Assembly: GCA_008921705.1 (NCBI GenBank)
Contig: VFFE01009182.1
Span: 2,685,100-2,749,099, forward strand
Length of the DNA: 64,000 nt
Direction of reading: 5' to 3'
From: Burhinus oedicnemus
Lineage: Eukaryota; Chordata; Aves; Charadriiformes; Burhinidae
Shown: piece after piece, positions 1 through 9,555 of the stretch
Position numbering within the stretch: position 1 is the first letter of the stretch
Layout: the number at the start of each line of letters is the position of its first letter
Made by a program: the position numbers and the translations under genes
The notes under the pieces: model-generated
Told to the model about the DNA's origin: nothing
The model's input: only the letters and a program-made list of their open reading frames with translations
Database searches by the model: none

Positions 1-168
1 GCATTGATGAGATCCCCTCTCAGTCTTCTCTTCTCCGGACTAAAAAGACCCAAGTCCCTCAGCCTTTCCTCATAAGAAAGGTGTTCCAGCCCCCTAATCA
101 TCTTTGTAGCCCTCTGCTGTACCCTCTCCAGCAGTTCCCTGTCCTTCTTGAACTGGGGAGCCCAGAAC

Positions 169-831
169 TCACACAGTACTCCACGTGCGGCCTCCCCAGG
201 GCAGAGTAGAGGGGGAGGATGACCTCCCACAGCCTGCTTGCCACACACCTCTTGAAGCACCCAGAATGCCATTGGTCTTCTTGGCCACAAGGGCACATTG
301 CTGGCTCATGGTCATCCTATTGTCCACCAGGACTCCCAGGTCCCTTTCCACAGAGCTACTTTCCAGCAGGTCAGCCCCTAACCTGTACTGGTGCATGGGG
401 TTATTCCTTCCCAGCTCCAGTACCTTACACTTGCCCTTGCTGAATTTCATTAGGTTTCTCTCTGCCCAACTCTCCAGCCTGTCCAGGTCACGCTGAATGG
501 CAGCACAGCCTTCCGGGGTGTCAGCCACCCCTCCCAGTTTTGTGTCATCAGCAAACTTGCTGATGGTACACTCTGTCCCTTCATCCAGGTCATTGATGAC
601 TATGTTGAACAGGACTGGACCCAGTACTGACCCCTGGGGAACACCACTTGTCACAGACCTCCAACTAGACTCTGTGCCACTACTCACAACCCTCTGAGCT
701 CTCTCTGCCAGCCAGTTTTCAATCCAACCCACTGTCCATTCATCTAACCCACACTTCCTAAGCCTGCCTATGAGGATGCTGTGGGAGACAGTGTCAAAAG
801 CCTTGCTGAAGTCAAGGTAGACAACATCCAC
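169..831 (-). pseudogene. CR1 ORF2, RT catalytic part
   Basis: Continuation of the same ORF2 in a shifted frame. It shows the RT palm blocks in order: [15 protein letters not shown], the [15 protein letters not shown] block and the catalytic FADDTKL motif with its Asp pair intact, then a thumb region ending near [17 protein letters not shown]. After that the frame drifts (about position 255). The expected C-terminal text reappears in other frames, first at 98-298 ([16 protein letters not shown]) and then in a third frame below about 170. These look like single-base indels acquired after insertion. Confidence 0.9.
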
Positions 832-858
832 TGCCCTCCCCTCATCTATCCGTCCAGT

Positions 859-900
859 CAGATTAGTCAGACATAGAAGACTATCAGATTAGTCAGACAT
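859..900. repeat. 26-bp tandem duplication inside CR1 ORF2
   Basis: The 16-base string cagattagtcagacat occurs at 859-874 and again at 885-900, a period of 26 bases. Because 26 is not a multiple of three, it shifts the ORF2 frame and separates the two open parts of the RT. It looks like local replication slippage after insertion. Confidence 0.9.
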
Positions 901-2525
901 GAATTCCCCTTGGTGAATCCATGTTGGCTACTTCTGATAACCTTCTGTTCCTCCAGACGCTTTGAGATGATACCCAGAATGAGCTGTTCCATCATCTTTC
1001 CAGGGATGGAAGTGAGGCTGGCTGGCCTGCAGTTTCCCGGGTCTTCCTTCTTGCCCCTTTTGAAGACTGGAGTGACATTGGCTTTCCTCCAGTCCTCAGG
1101 CACCTTGCCTGTTCTCCAGGACCTTTCAAAGATGATGGAGAGCAGCCCAGCAATGACTTCTGCCAGCTCCCTCAGCACTTGTGGGTGCAGCCCATCAGGA
1201 CCCATGGACTTGTGGATGTCCAGTTTACTTAACTGATCTCTAACTTGATCCTCCTCCACCAAGGGAAAGTCCTCCTTCCTCCAGACTTTCTCTGCTACCT
1301 GTAAAGTCTGGGACTGCTGAGGGCTGGCCTGAGCAGTAAAGACTGAAGCAAAGGCAGCATTCAGTAATTCCGCCTTCTCCGCATCATCTGTCACCATGGC
1401 CCCTGTCTCATTCAACAGTGGGACCACATTTTCTCTAGTTTTCCTTTTGCCTCCCATGTACTTGAAGAAACCCTTCCTGTTGACCTTGACATGCCTTGCC
1501 AGATTTAATTCCAAGGAGGCCTTGGCTTTCCTCATTTCATCCCTGCATACTCTGGCAGCATTCTTGTAATCCTCCCAAGTGGTCAGTCCCTTCTCCCACT
1601 TACTGTAAACATCCTTCTTCTGCTTGAACTTTTTCAGAAACTCTCTGCTCAACCATGCAGGTCTCCTGCTTTCCCTGCCTGATTTCTTGCCCTTAGGGCT
1701 GCACCAATCCTGAGCTTGGAGGAAGTGATTCCTGAATACCAACCAGCTCTCTTGAGCCCCTCTACCCTCTAGAGCCCTAACCCATGGGATTTCTCCAAGC
1801 AGTTTCTTGAAGAGATCAAAATTAGCCCTCCTGAAATCCAACATTGTAATCCTACTTGTCATTTTATGCCTACTGCACATAATCCTGAACTGAGTCTTCT
1901 CATGATCACTATACCTGAGGCCGCCCCCAACCGTAATGTCCTCCACCAGTCCCTCTTTGTTGGTCAGTACTAGGTCCAGTAGTACACCTCTCCTTGACAG
2001 CTCCTTCACCACCTGAGTCAAAAAGTTATCATCAAGATACTGGAGGAACCTCCTGGACTGTACATGCCTAGCTATGTAGCCTTCCCAGCAGATATCAGGG
2101 TGATTGAAGTCCCCCATGAGAATCAAGGCCTGTGATTGCGAGATGGCTCTCAGCTGCCTGTAGAAGGCCTCATCAACTTCTGCATCCTGATCAGGTGGCC
2201 TGTAATAAACCCCCACAACAGTGTCCCTCCTGTTAGCCTGCCCCTTAATCCTTACCCACAAGCTCTCAACTCTCTCTTCATCTGCCCCCAGGGACAGCTC
2301 AATACACTCCAGTTGCTCTCTCACATAAAGAGCAACTCCACCACCTCGCCTTGCTGGCCTGTCTTTCCTAAAGAGGACATAGCCATCCATGACAGCGTTC
2401 CAGTCATGTGAGCTATCCCACCATGTCTCAGTAATTGCGATGAGATCATGGCCCTGCGACTGCACACAGGTCTCCAGTTCTTCCTGTTTATTCCCCATGC
2501 TGCGTGCACTGGTGTTCCTCCCCAC
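867..2525 (-). pseudogene. CR1 ORF2, endonuclease and N-terminal RT part
   Basis: An uninterrupted frame of 552 residues. It opens with the SMGNKQEELE segment typical of the start of the CR1 endonuclease. Further endonuclease marks are AITETWW near residue 30, GDFNHPDI near residue 138 and YSDHE near residue 206. The second half is the linker and the first RT blocks: KSMGPDGLHP, WRKANVTPVFKRGKKEDPGN and [16 protein letters not shown]. The endonuclease nicks target DNA and the RT copies the element RNA into the nick. The frame is lost at the 26-base duplication, just before the RT catalytic block, so no full-length enzyme can be made. Confidence 0.9.
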
Positions 2526-2590
2526 TCCACTAACCTAGAGAACAACGATCAGTCACTGGTATCACAAGAGATCCAATAATCTGTGTAAAC

Positions 2591-3231
2591 CTCAAGGCAA
2601 TATGCAGTATCTCTTTGAGAACCAAGATGACCAGGAGCAGCAGAGGCAGTACAGAGTGCAGGGTAAGAGCAATCATAGCAAGCAAGCAGGGCTGTTATGG
2701 GGCAACCAGGAACTAGAACCTGTGAAGTCTAATATGTCAGGAAAAGTTAGGACAAGAAAATGTCCAAAAATACAGCTTAGAAGAGTGTTTCTTCAACAAA
2801 CCGAGTGTCATACTAGACATGTCTACTAAGGATCAAGGGGAGATGCTGAGAAATGGCTTGTCTGGCAAGAAAGCAAGTCAGATCAGGAGGAGAGCAAAAA
2901 GCCACAAGGTCACTGAAATGACAGAGAACCATGGTGATAATAGCAAGGCTAATGTAACGGTGGTAAGACCGTAACAGATGGAGAGAATGAACATAGGTAT
3001 TGGCATAAATCACTTGCAGTTTTCCCAAACTTACTATTCATTCCATCACAATGTACTGCATTCATATTTGATAGAAACCAATCTTTTGAAGCTTTCTATT
3101 CTCCTTTTAACCAGAAAGTAGGAGAGAAAAGGTATCTTGCTCTGCAGCATCCTTAGATTTTTTCTTTCTCCTCACCAAAATCCCAGGTCTTCTTTAGTCT
3201 CGGGAAATGACTGTCATCTTTTCATTCTCAC
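2591..3231. other. Unassigned DNA between CR1 and last exon found
   Basis: AT-rich unique sequence. I see no coding exon, no strong repeat and, reading the minus strand, no AATAAA or ATTAAA that would serve as polyadenylation signal for the exon at 3232-3397. If that exon ends the gene, its 3' UTR would lie here; if not, this is an intron. Confidence 0.5.
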
Positions 3232-3397
3232 TGAATACCAAACACAGGTTGCAACAGAGAAATATCTTTATGGTACCAATGACTAAATCTTTCTTCTGTT
3301 AAACCTAGCCATGCTCCTAAGATACTGCGAGAAACCCACTTCCAGTAGCTGTCTGCTGATTTTTCTCCAACAGGAGATGTTGTCTCCTCTCCCTTTC
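3232..3397 (-). CDS. Exon of unnamed minus-strand gene (most 3' found)
   Basis: A 166-base open stretch with a good acceptor (a pyrimidine-containing stretch ending ccatcctttacag) and a usable donor (gtgagaat). It needs one incoming base and then reads about 55 codons without a stop, including SYWKWVSRSILGAWLGL and ERFSHWYHKD. The donor also overlaps an in-frame TGA at 3228-3230, so the exon could instead be terminal, with the protein ending at PVFGIQ. No poly(A) signal is visible below it, which mildly favours splicing. The protein family is not recognised. The incoming phase agrees with the upstream exons only if the 23-base microexon at 5713-5735 is used. Confidence 0.6.
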
Positions 3398-4801
3398 CTG
3401 TAAAGGATGGCTGTGTCATCCTACAAACACAGCTTCCATATTGCACAGTTATTGGGAGAGTGGATGGGTCAGTCAGTGAAGTCGCATGTTAAAGTACTGA
3501 GGGAGAGGAGAAAGGGACTCATCAGCCTTTCTCCCTCTGTTTCAGGCTGTCTAAGACAGTCTGAGAACCCTTTTGTGAAGAAGACCCCTTAGTTGTGACC
3601 CCACTATGTGTTCCACTCTGTGCCTGTTTCAGGGCCAGTCAAGCCCATCAAGCTCCCGTACTTTCCAAGTTTCTGACTCTAGATTTTCCATGAGTTACAT
3701 GAGGTTAAGAAAGTCTTACACAATTGCACAGATGCAGAAAAAGCAACAGAAGGCTGAAATGGCTTGTATAAAAGTCATATAGGCATGGCACTTCTGAGTA
3801 TACTACTTTGACCGGGTAGTGAAAATCTTACCATACAAATAGCAGAAGAGCAGCTTCTAGTAACTACAATTTAAAACAAAAAGAGAAAAAAAAGTCTGAG
3901 ACAGACAGCTGAACTTTTTCTGTAGGGCTAAGCTTGAGGAATAAAAAATATAAAACCCAATAACCTTTCACATTAAGGTCAAGTGGTTGTTAAAATGGTG
4001 TCCGGACAGTCTTTTCTTCCACCCCCTGCCTGATTTTAAGCTGATTCATAACATTACAAAGACTGGCCTGGATCAGTCATTTCTCTCCACAGTATACTTT
4101 GTGGTAATATGAAAATATATAGCATAGTAGTTTCTTTAGCCGGGCATATTTTTTTCTTTTTTGCTGAAGTATTCAGTATTTTCTTAAATATATTCTTCCA
4201 CTTTCTAAGGAAGAACTATTTACAAATTGTATCTCCTTAGGAAGAATATCAGTAACAATAATTTCCCATGGCAAACTTGACACACCAAAAAAAGCAATGC
4301 TCTATGTTGCCTCTAGCAAAATTTTGACCAACTAGTAATTATATTGTAAACAGCTGAACAATGCAGAAAAAAATGACCTATGTCTAAGTTAACTTTGCAC
4401 AAAGTTGCTAACGGTGGCACTGTGGCTATAAAGTGGTAATGCAGCGCACTCAGTTCTGTATTCAATTAAAGGACAGAAATAACAGACTTCCAAAATGTTT
4501 TCATAATACATGAAGGTGGGCTGGATGGGTGAGATTTGAGTTGTCTCCAATGTCTGGAGGCAGCCAGCTAACACAGGTGTTTATTCTGTGCTTAACTGGG
4601 GGAGGCTGGAGGAAGAGTAGCTGTAGGAGTTCGGTGAGCCTGTTGTAGCTGCAGATGGATGTGACTTTTGCGGTCTGTTCTCACAGTTCTTGTTTAGGTG
4701 ACCATCTTGGATGATCTCTGCTAGCCTTTTTATTGTTTTAGGTGAAGTAAACAATGGCAATATGAAGCACCATAAAGGAGGCTGTGTAAAGTGCTGAGGA
4801 G
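3398..4801. other. Intron, no recognised element
   Basis: Intron of the minus-strand gene below the proposed microexon. AT-rich unique sequence with short A/T runs; nothing recognised apart from the LTR that begins at its far end. Confidence 0.5.
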
Positions 4802-5057
4802 TGTGCTGGTTTTGGCTGGCATAGAGTTCCTTTTCTTCATAAAAGCTATATGAGGCTATGTTTTGGATTTGTGTTGAAAACAGTGTTGATAATACAGGGA
4901 CGTTTTAGTTATTGCTGAACAGTCAAGGCCAGTCAAGGCCTTTTCTGCTTCTCATACCACCCCGCCAGCGAGTAGGTTGGGGAGTGCACAAGAAGCCGGG
5001 AGGGGAGACAGCTGGCATAGCTGATCCCAACTGACCAAAGGGATATTCCATACCATA

Positions 5058-5081
5058 TGACATCATGCTCAGCATATAAAG
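5058..5081 (+). promoter_or_regulatory. LTR core promoter: CRE/AP-1-like site and TATA box
   Basis: TGACATCA at 5058-5065 lies 9 bases before TATAAAG at 5075-5081. The same TGACATCA is kept in the partial LTR near 50.7 kb while its TATA box is altered. Activity in the host is not shown by sequence. Confidence 0.6.
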
Positions 5082-5261
5082 CTGGGGGAAGAAGAAGGAA
5101 GAGACAGACGTTCGGAGTTATGCCATTTGTCTTCCCAAGTAACCGCTACGTGTGGTGGAGCCCTGCTTTCCTGGAGGTGGCTGAACACCTGCCTGCCAAT
5201 GGGAAGCAGTGAATGAATTCCTTGTTTTGTTTTGCTTGTGCACGTGGCTTTTGCTTTACCC

Positions 5262-5267
5262 ATTAAA
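5262..5267 (+). terminator. LTR polyadenylation signal ATTAAA
   Basis: ATTAAA sits about 180 bases after the LTR TATA box and is followed by a T-rich stretch, the order expected for the U3-R boundary region of this LTR. Confidence 0.5.
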
Positions 5268-5393
5268 CTGTCTTTATCTCAGCCCATTAGTTTTCTCACT
5301 TTTACCCTTCTGATTCTCTCCCTCATCCCACCGAGGGCGAGTGAGTGAGTGTCTGGGTGGTGCTTAGTTGTTGGCTGGAATTAAACCACAACA

Positions 5394-6319
5394 GGAGGAA
5401 GAAAGGAAGAGGAAGAAAGGAGTTAAGGGTAGAAACGTGAGGAAGGGAATTAGGATCACTCATATTTTGTCTCTCTAAAAATCAATCTATCATTAAGACA
5501 TCCAGGTCTTGTTCCTTGTGATTATGAGAGGGCATTACTTAATTTACTATCTGCAATGTGAGCTTTAATCAAGGCTGGGCTCAATCAGCTTTGCGTATGT
5601 TGCTGAGATGAGTCTGGACAGTATGTGTCCAATGTAGATATTTGTCTGTTCCCCAAACCAGATCAGCCACAATTTGCCAATGGAGCAGCAGAATCTTGGA
5701 TCTTAGTCTTACCTCCACCAATTTTGCCTGTTTGCCTCAATTCAGGACATACCAACTAGCATTTCAGTAGTATATTTCAGGCTATCTCCTCCACATCATG
5801 CTGCAGCAAAGGCAATAGAGTAGTAGCCAAGACAAGATCAGCCAAGAAAATGAAATTATACTTTACCCATAGAATCAGAAAGAGTATTACAGAACATATT
5901 TGGTTTACTCTAAGTAGTAAATCAACATCAGAAAGAACATCTGCATCATCCCCAGTGTCTGATCCCCTCATAGCAAAACCACCAGTGTCGGCTTGTTTGA
6001 TTCTTAAAAAGCAAAACTGAAAATCCAGTCTTTCTAATCTTCAATTGAGCCAGTTGGTAGAATGCAAATGCAAAGAATGAGATGTCTTGCCATTGCCTGT
6101 AATCTAAATCTAAAGACACTAAGCCCACAGGGATACATTAAAGTCAGGAAGCCCGTCAGGAAAGCAGATGGCAAAATAAACAATAATGCAGGAAAAAAAA
6201 CACTAAACCTCTTGCTGGCGCTTAATAGTAACATGGGTAGGATAAACCTCACCAGGGTAGAGAACATTAACAGCCTGTTTGTGACAAAATGAAATAAAAT
6301 TATTTGAATTGACACTTAC
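5394..6319. other. Intron around a possible microexon
   Basis: AT-rich unique sequence between the LTR and the exon at 6320. A purine-rich patch lies at about 5394-5435 next to the LTR. The only coding hint is the microexon candidate at 5713-5735. Confidence 0.45.
5713..5735 (-). CDS. Candidate 23-base microexon
   Basis: It is followed on the minus strand by a strong donor (gtaagact) and preceded by AG with a weak pyrimidine tract (gtcctgaattgag). Its 23 bases turn the two leftover bases of the exon at 6320-6390 into the single leftover base needed by the exon at 3232-3397, adding AQTGKIGG. Without it those two exons do not join in frame. The support is phase arithmetic and one good splice site, so the call is tentative. 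Confidence 0.3.
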
Positions 6320-6390
6320 GCTCTCATAAATCTGACCGACACATCGACTATTACTATTTTGCCCTGGGATTTCAGGCTTAGCTTGGCATA
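6320..6390 (-). CDS. Exon of unnamed minus-strand gene
   Basis: A 71-base stretch with a consensus donor (gtaagtgt) and a moderate acceptor (aacgcaactttcag). It continues in phase 0 from the exon at 7933-8309 and reads YAKLSLKSQGKIVIVDVSV and a few more residues, then leaves two bases. The peptide has alternating hydrophobic residues (KIVIVDV), suggestive of a beta strand. It is short, so the open frame alone is weak evidence; donor strength and phase carry the call. Confidence 0.55.
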
Positions 6391-7932
6391 CTGAAAGTTG
6401 CGTTCATTAGGAGCAGGCATACGATGGTGCCCAGCATCCCTGATGCAATTCAGTTTCTACAGAGAGTACTATTTACCGGCAGACATGAGGACTCACCTGA
6501 CAGAGTACAGTCTTTGTTCGCAGTTCCCAGCCTATTTCTGCCAATGCTCTGCCCTGAAGGTCTGTCTCCAGGGGCTCTTCCTGGGAGTTTGCAGTACTGA
6601 GACTGTCCAGGGTTTCACTGCTGCACCTTTCCCAGCTTTTTTTGGGAGTAGTTCACTTTCCCTCTCTTCTAATTACAGTTCCATCAACCAAAGCTTTAGC
6701 CTTTCTTTTTTCTATGTCAAATCCCAGGAAAATCTTCTGGGCTACATTCAGCTAGATAAATCCCATGTTTCAGTTACTGCCTGTTGTTATGTCAGCTACT
6801 GCGTCATTGGAAATAAACTGAATGACTACCTCCATGTATTCAGAAATATGGTTGCTATATTGACCCACACATCTATGCCTGTGTACCTTTCCTAATGACA
6901 TAGGAGCACACGTTAGAGAAAATGCGGTTTTCAGCAGGATACTCTCTGATCTAAGGTTATGGTTGCTCAGGTCTCCATTTGAACACTCAGCTGGCATGTT
7001 TCAGCAGGTATCCTGCCTCCTGTGGTTTAGATGCACTTTCCTGGGAGCTAGCCTTATTGCACAGTGAGAACCAGCTCTGTCCCTGGAGCACTGTAGAGGG
7101 AACGGGCATAAAGGCATATCTTCCCTCATATATTTCAGTCAACCAGTCGCCAACCATGTGCTTACCACTATATGGAGTGCCAGAAGTCCTGCTGTGCCCA
7201 GTGAGGAGAGGGATAAAAGCCTCATTGCAGTGTCCGTATTTTCTGTATCTTAACAACTAAAGTTTTTCTTGGTTTTGTTTTTCTAGTTTTAAGTAACCCT
7301 TTTAAAAAAGGCAGCAATTAAAATAGAAAAGCCTCCTCCAGACAGCTATCCAGAAAGATACTTTCAGACCAAGATTAAACTCTGCTCCTTTGTATCTGGC
7401 CCTAAAAACTTCTTACTGCTACAAAGGTAATTACAAAAATAGGCTCCAGCAGCTGAGCTGATCCAAGAAGGCAGAAACACCAATACTTCTTCAACCTCTG
7501 ACATTTATCTAAATAACTCTAGTGTCCTTTACTAGTATTGCAGTGACCTCTAGGGGCCTGATCCAAGGCCACTGGCTTCATTGGCCCTTACTGACTTACC
7601 CTAGACTTCCAGAAAGTTTTCTAAGCCTGGAAGGATGAGTATTTAATGTATAGATGAAAAAATCAGTGTGTCTGATGAGAAACAGAATAGCCTAAAGCCT
7701 TCCATCTCAATGCTGCTGATGTCTGCATGGTTAAAAATGAACTACCTAGGGCTATATGAACCCCTGGTGTTAGCTTGAACAATGCATTCACATCCATTTA
7801 CCTGAAATCTAAATTTGGTTTATTTCATTTCATAACCACATGGAAGATGACAGAACGTCTTTAATGCTGAATCAGAGCAAAAAGTTTCCACTTTTTATGC
7901 ATATCAGCACAAAAGAAACCACTTCCACTTAC
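6391..7932. other. Intron without recognised element
   Basis: Unique sequence. It includes a plus-strand open frame of 165 codons at 6398-6895 that lacks any recognisable motif, and near 7556-7585 a gcctgatccaaggcc-type string resembling ancient sauropsid repeats. No exon seen. Confidence 0.45.
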
Positions 7933-8309
7933 CCAGGAGTACTGTAGATCCATATCAGTTAGGGAATATGTAAGATGTGGCTGATGAGAAGAGCAAGTAC
8001 AGTTTTCCCATTCTTCTATTTTTGAAATCAGGAAGTCACAAGGACAAAGCTGGCTATCAGGAAATGGCTTCCAGTCACTCCACAAGTGAAATTCAGTTTC
8101 CGAATGGATTGAAATAGTTCCTAAGTTATTAAGTTTGGAAGTGTATGAGTGGCCCAGAGATGCAGAAATAAAATCTGCCCTAGTCTCAGTCTCTTCTTTT
8201 CTCCTCACATTGTCTTTCCAGGTCTTCTTTTCCTGGGATTTTGTCAGTTTCATGCAGGAAGTTAGTGCTTCTTCATCCTCTTCAGAGAGATAAGCATCTT
8301 CTAATGTAT
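7933..8309 (-). CDS. Largest coding exon of unnamed minus-strand gene
   Basis: 377 bases open throughout, acceptor tgcatttttaaag and consensus donor gtaagtgg. With one base from the previous exon it encodes 126 residues. The start is acidic (LEDAYLSEEDEEALTS), followed by a basic stretch (KSQEKKTWKDNVRRKEE), then a Ser/Thr- and Trp-containing part with a Cys cluster (SQLCPCDFL, ENCTCSS) and a final YSW. The composition is that of a soluble regulatory or scaffold protein, with no signal peptide or membrane segment. I do not recognise a domain. Phase agrees on both sides with the neighbouring exons. Confidence 0.88.
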
Positions 8310-9431
8310 CTTTAAAAATGCAAATACTTCTGTTATAATATGTTGTAATTCATAAAGAAAATAGCACACTTTTTCCTTAAATGCTGTCTGTTGCTTTCTA
8401 TATAATGAAAAAGCCACGGATTCCATAAAAAAAACAAATAATAATGATAATTAGGGAGATAGAAAGGATTTTGTACCGGGTCAGACGTCTGAGTCAAAAG
8501 CAAGATTTATTCTCCATTTGGTAAATTTGTCTTGTTCCCTCAAAAGCCTGGAAAATTGTATTAGTTCTGCACTGAACATGAAAATTTGCTAATATTGCTG
8601 CATAGTTGTGGAGAGCATGAGTTTAGCTTAAATACTGGAAAAGTTCAGAAAGCTTTTCTGGATAATTCCTCTCCCACCCCTTCTCAGTATGTATGTTGTA
8701 GTTACAAAGTAGTTACTGAAATCTAAATTTCCTCATGTGTTTCAGCCCAAGCAATGATTTGGCTGGAGCAGTAGTTCATCAGATAGTTTAAACTCATTTT
8801 GCTGGTATTGGTTTAAAAATAATCATGTACACAAATGCATCGTACAACAAATGCATGCACTGTTAAATTAACGTTGGCAGAACAAGTTCAGATGAAGAAC
8901 TGCTGCACAGTCAGGTCAGTGATCTATAGGAGACTTGAGAAAATAACCTGAGCTCAGCATCAGTTCAGAATTCCTGTGTCTTATGGCCCTAGGCAATCAG
9001 GTATGATGAGAGGCTTATCGTACCACAGACCTTCTTGCGCTCCCAGCTGCTACTGACTCATGGATTAACACTGAAAGTTATCTTGGCATTTGTGAGTTTT
9101 GCCTTTCTGATCTGAAATGTGATACAAAACTAGGAACTACTCTAAAAACAAATTGTCCCCAGCACGGAGGCCCCACTGTTATACAATTCTATTTAGCTAA
9201 AATCCCCACTTGCAAGATATACTGTTACAAAACTCAAGCTACTGTGACAGGAAACAGGTTTTCACACTATGAGGAAGTCAGCACTAAAGTGGTATCACAG
9301 TAACATCTCAGTTGGGGTTTGAAAATCGTGGGTGGTGAATGACAGACCAGGACAGGATTGTTTACAGTTATGTTCAATACAGTGTCATTTGCCAAATGCT
9401 GGAAAGAATGCTGATATGATGCTGTACTTAC
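8310..9431. other. Intron without recognised element
   Basis: 1.1 kb of AT-rich unique sequence between two well-supported exons; nothing else seen. Confidence 0.6.
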
Positions 9432-9555
9432 TGAGGGGGAGCAAAACATGTTTGACATCCTCCAAGCTTTGCGTACTTGTTTTTTTGGTTCGGACCAATT
9501 TCTGTAATCGTTTTAATGTTCCCATGGACTCTGCTTTATCATCTGGTTCTGTACC
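9432..9555 (-). CDS. Coding exon of unnamed minus-strand gene
   Basis: 124 bases with a strong acceptor (atttgggttttttgccag) and a consensus donor (gtaagtac). It reads 41 codons plus one base: an acidic start (GTEPDDKAES) followed by a basic amphipathic stretch, MGTLKRLQKLVRTKK, likely helical, then STQSLEDVKHVLLPL. The basic helix could bind a partner or acidic lipid, but this is inference from composition only. The single leftover A joins the next exon as codon AAT. Confidence 0.88.

Larger units (their letters stand above)
1..2590 (-). mobile_element. CR1 LINE, near-complete ORF2, cut by window edge
   Basis: A CR1-family non-LTR retrotransposon lying 3'-to-5' on the plus strand. The minus strand encodes the ORF2 polyprotein: an endonuclease part, then a linker, then a reverse transcriptase and the start of the C-terminal region, which runs off the left edge, so the 3' UTR is not in the window. 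The only large interruptions are a 26-base tandem duplication near 859-900 and indels near 170 and 255. This makes it the best preserved CR1 here. The 5' limit is uncertain: recognisable coding starts near 2525 and the edge at 2590 is my estimate. It lies downstream of the last exon found for the host gene. Confidence 0.93.
4802..5393 (+). mobile_element. Solo LTR of an avian ERV (ERVL-like)
   Basis: A complete LTR without internal viral genes. It begins tgtgctggttttggctgg and ends ttaaaccacaaca, the layout of a common bird ERVL-type LTR. Flanks carry a short target repeat: ggag at 4798-4801 and 5394-5397, or aggag if the shared terminal A is counted. It has a TATA-like box at 5075-5081, an ATTAAA signal at 5262-5267 and a TGACATCA element at 5058-5065. 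It probably arose by LTR-LTR recombination. It lies in an intron of the minus-strand gene, in antisense orientation to it. Confidence 0.88.

Noticed and set aside
6398..6895. Plus-strand open frame of 165 codons
   Set aside because: No recognisable motif, low-complexity Ser/Phe stretches, no clear splice sites; a frame of this length is not improbable in 64 kb read six ways.
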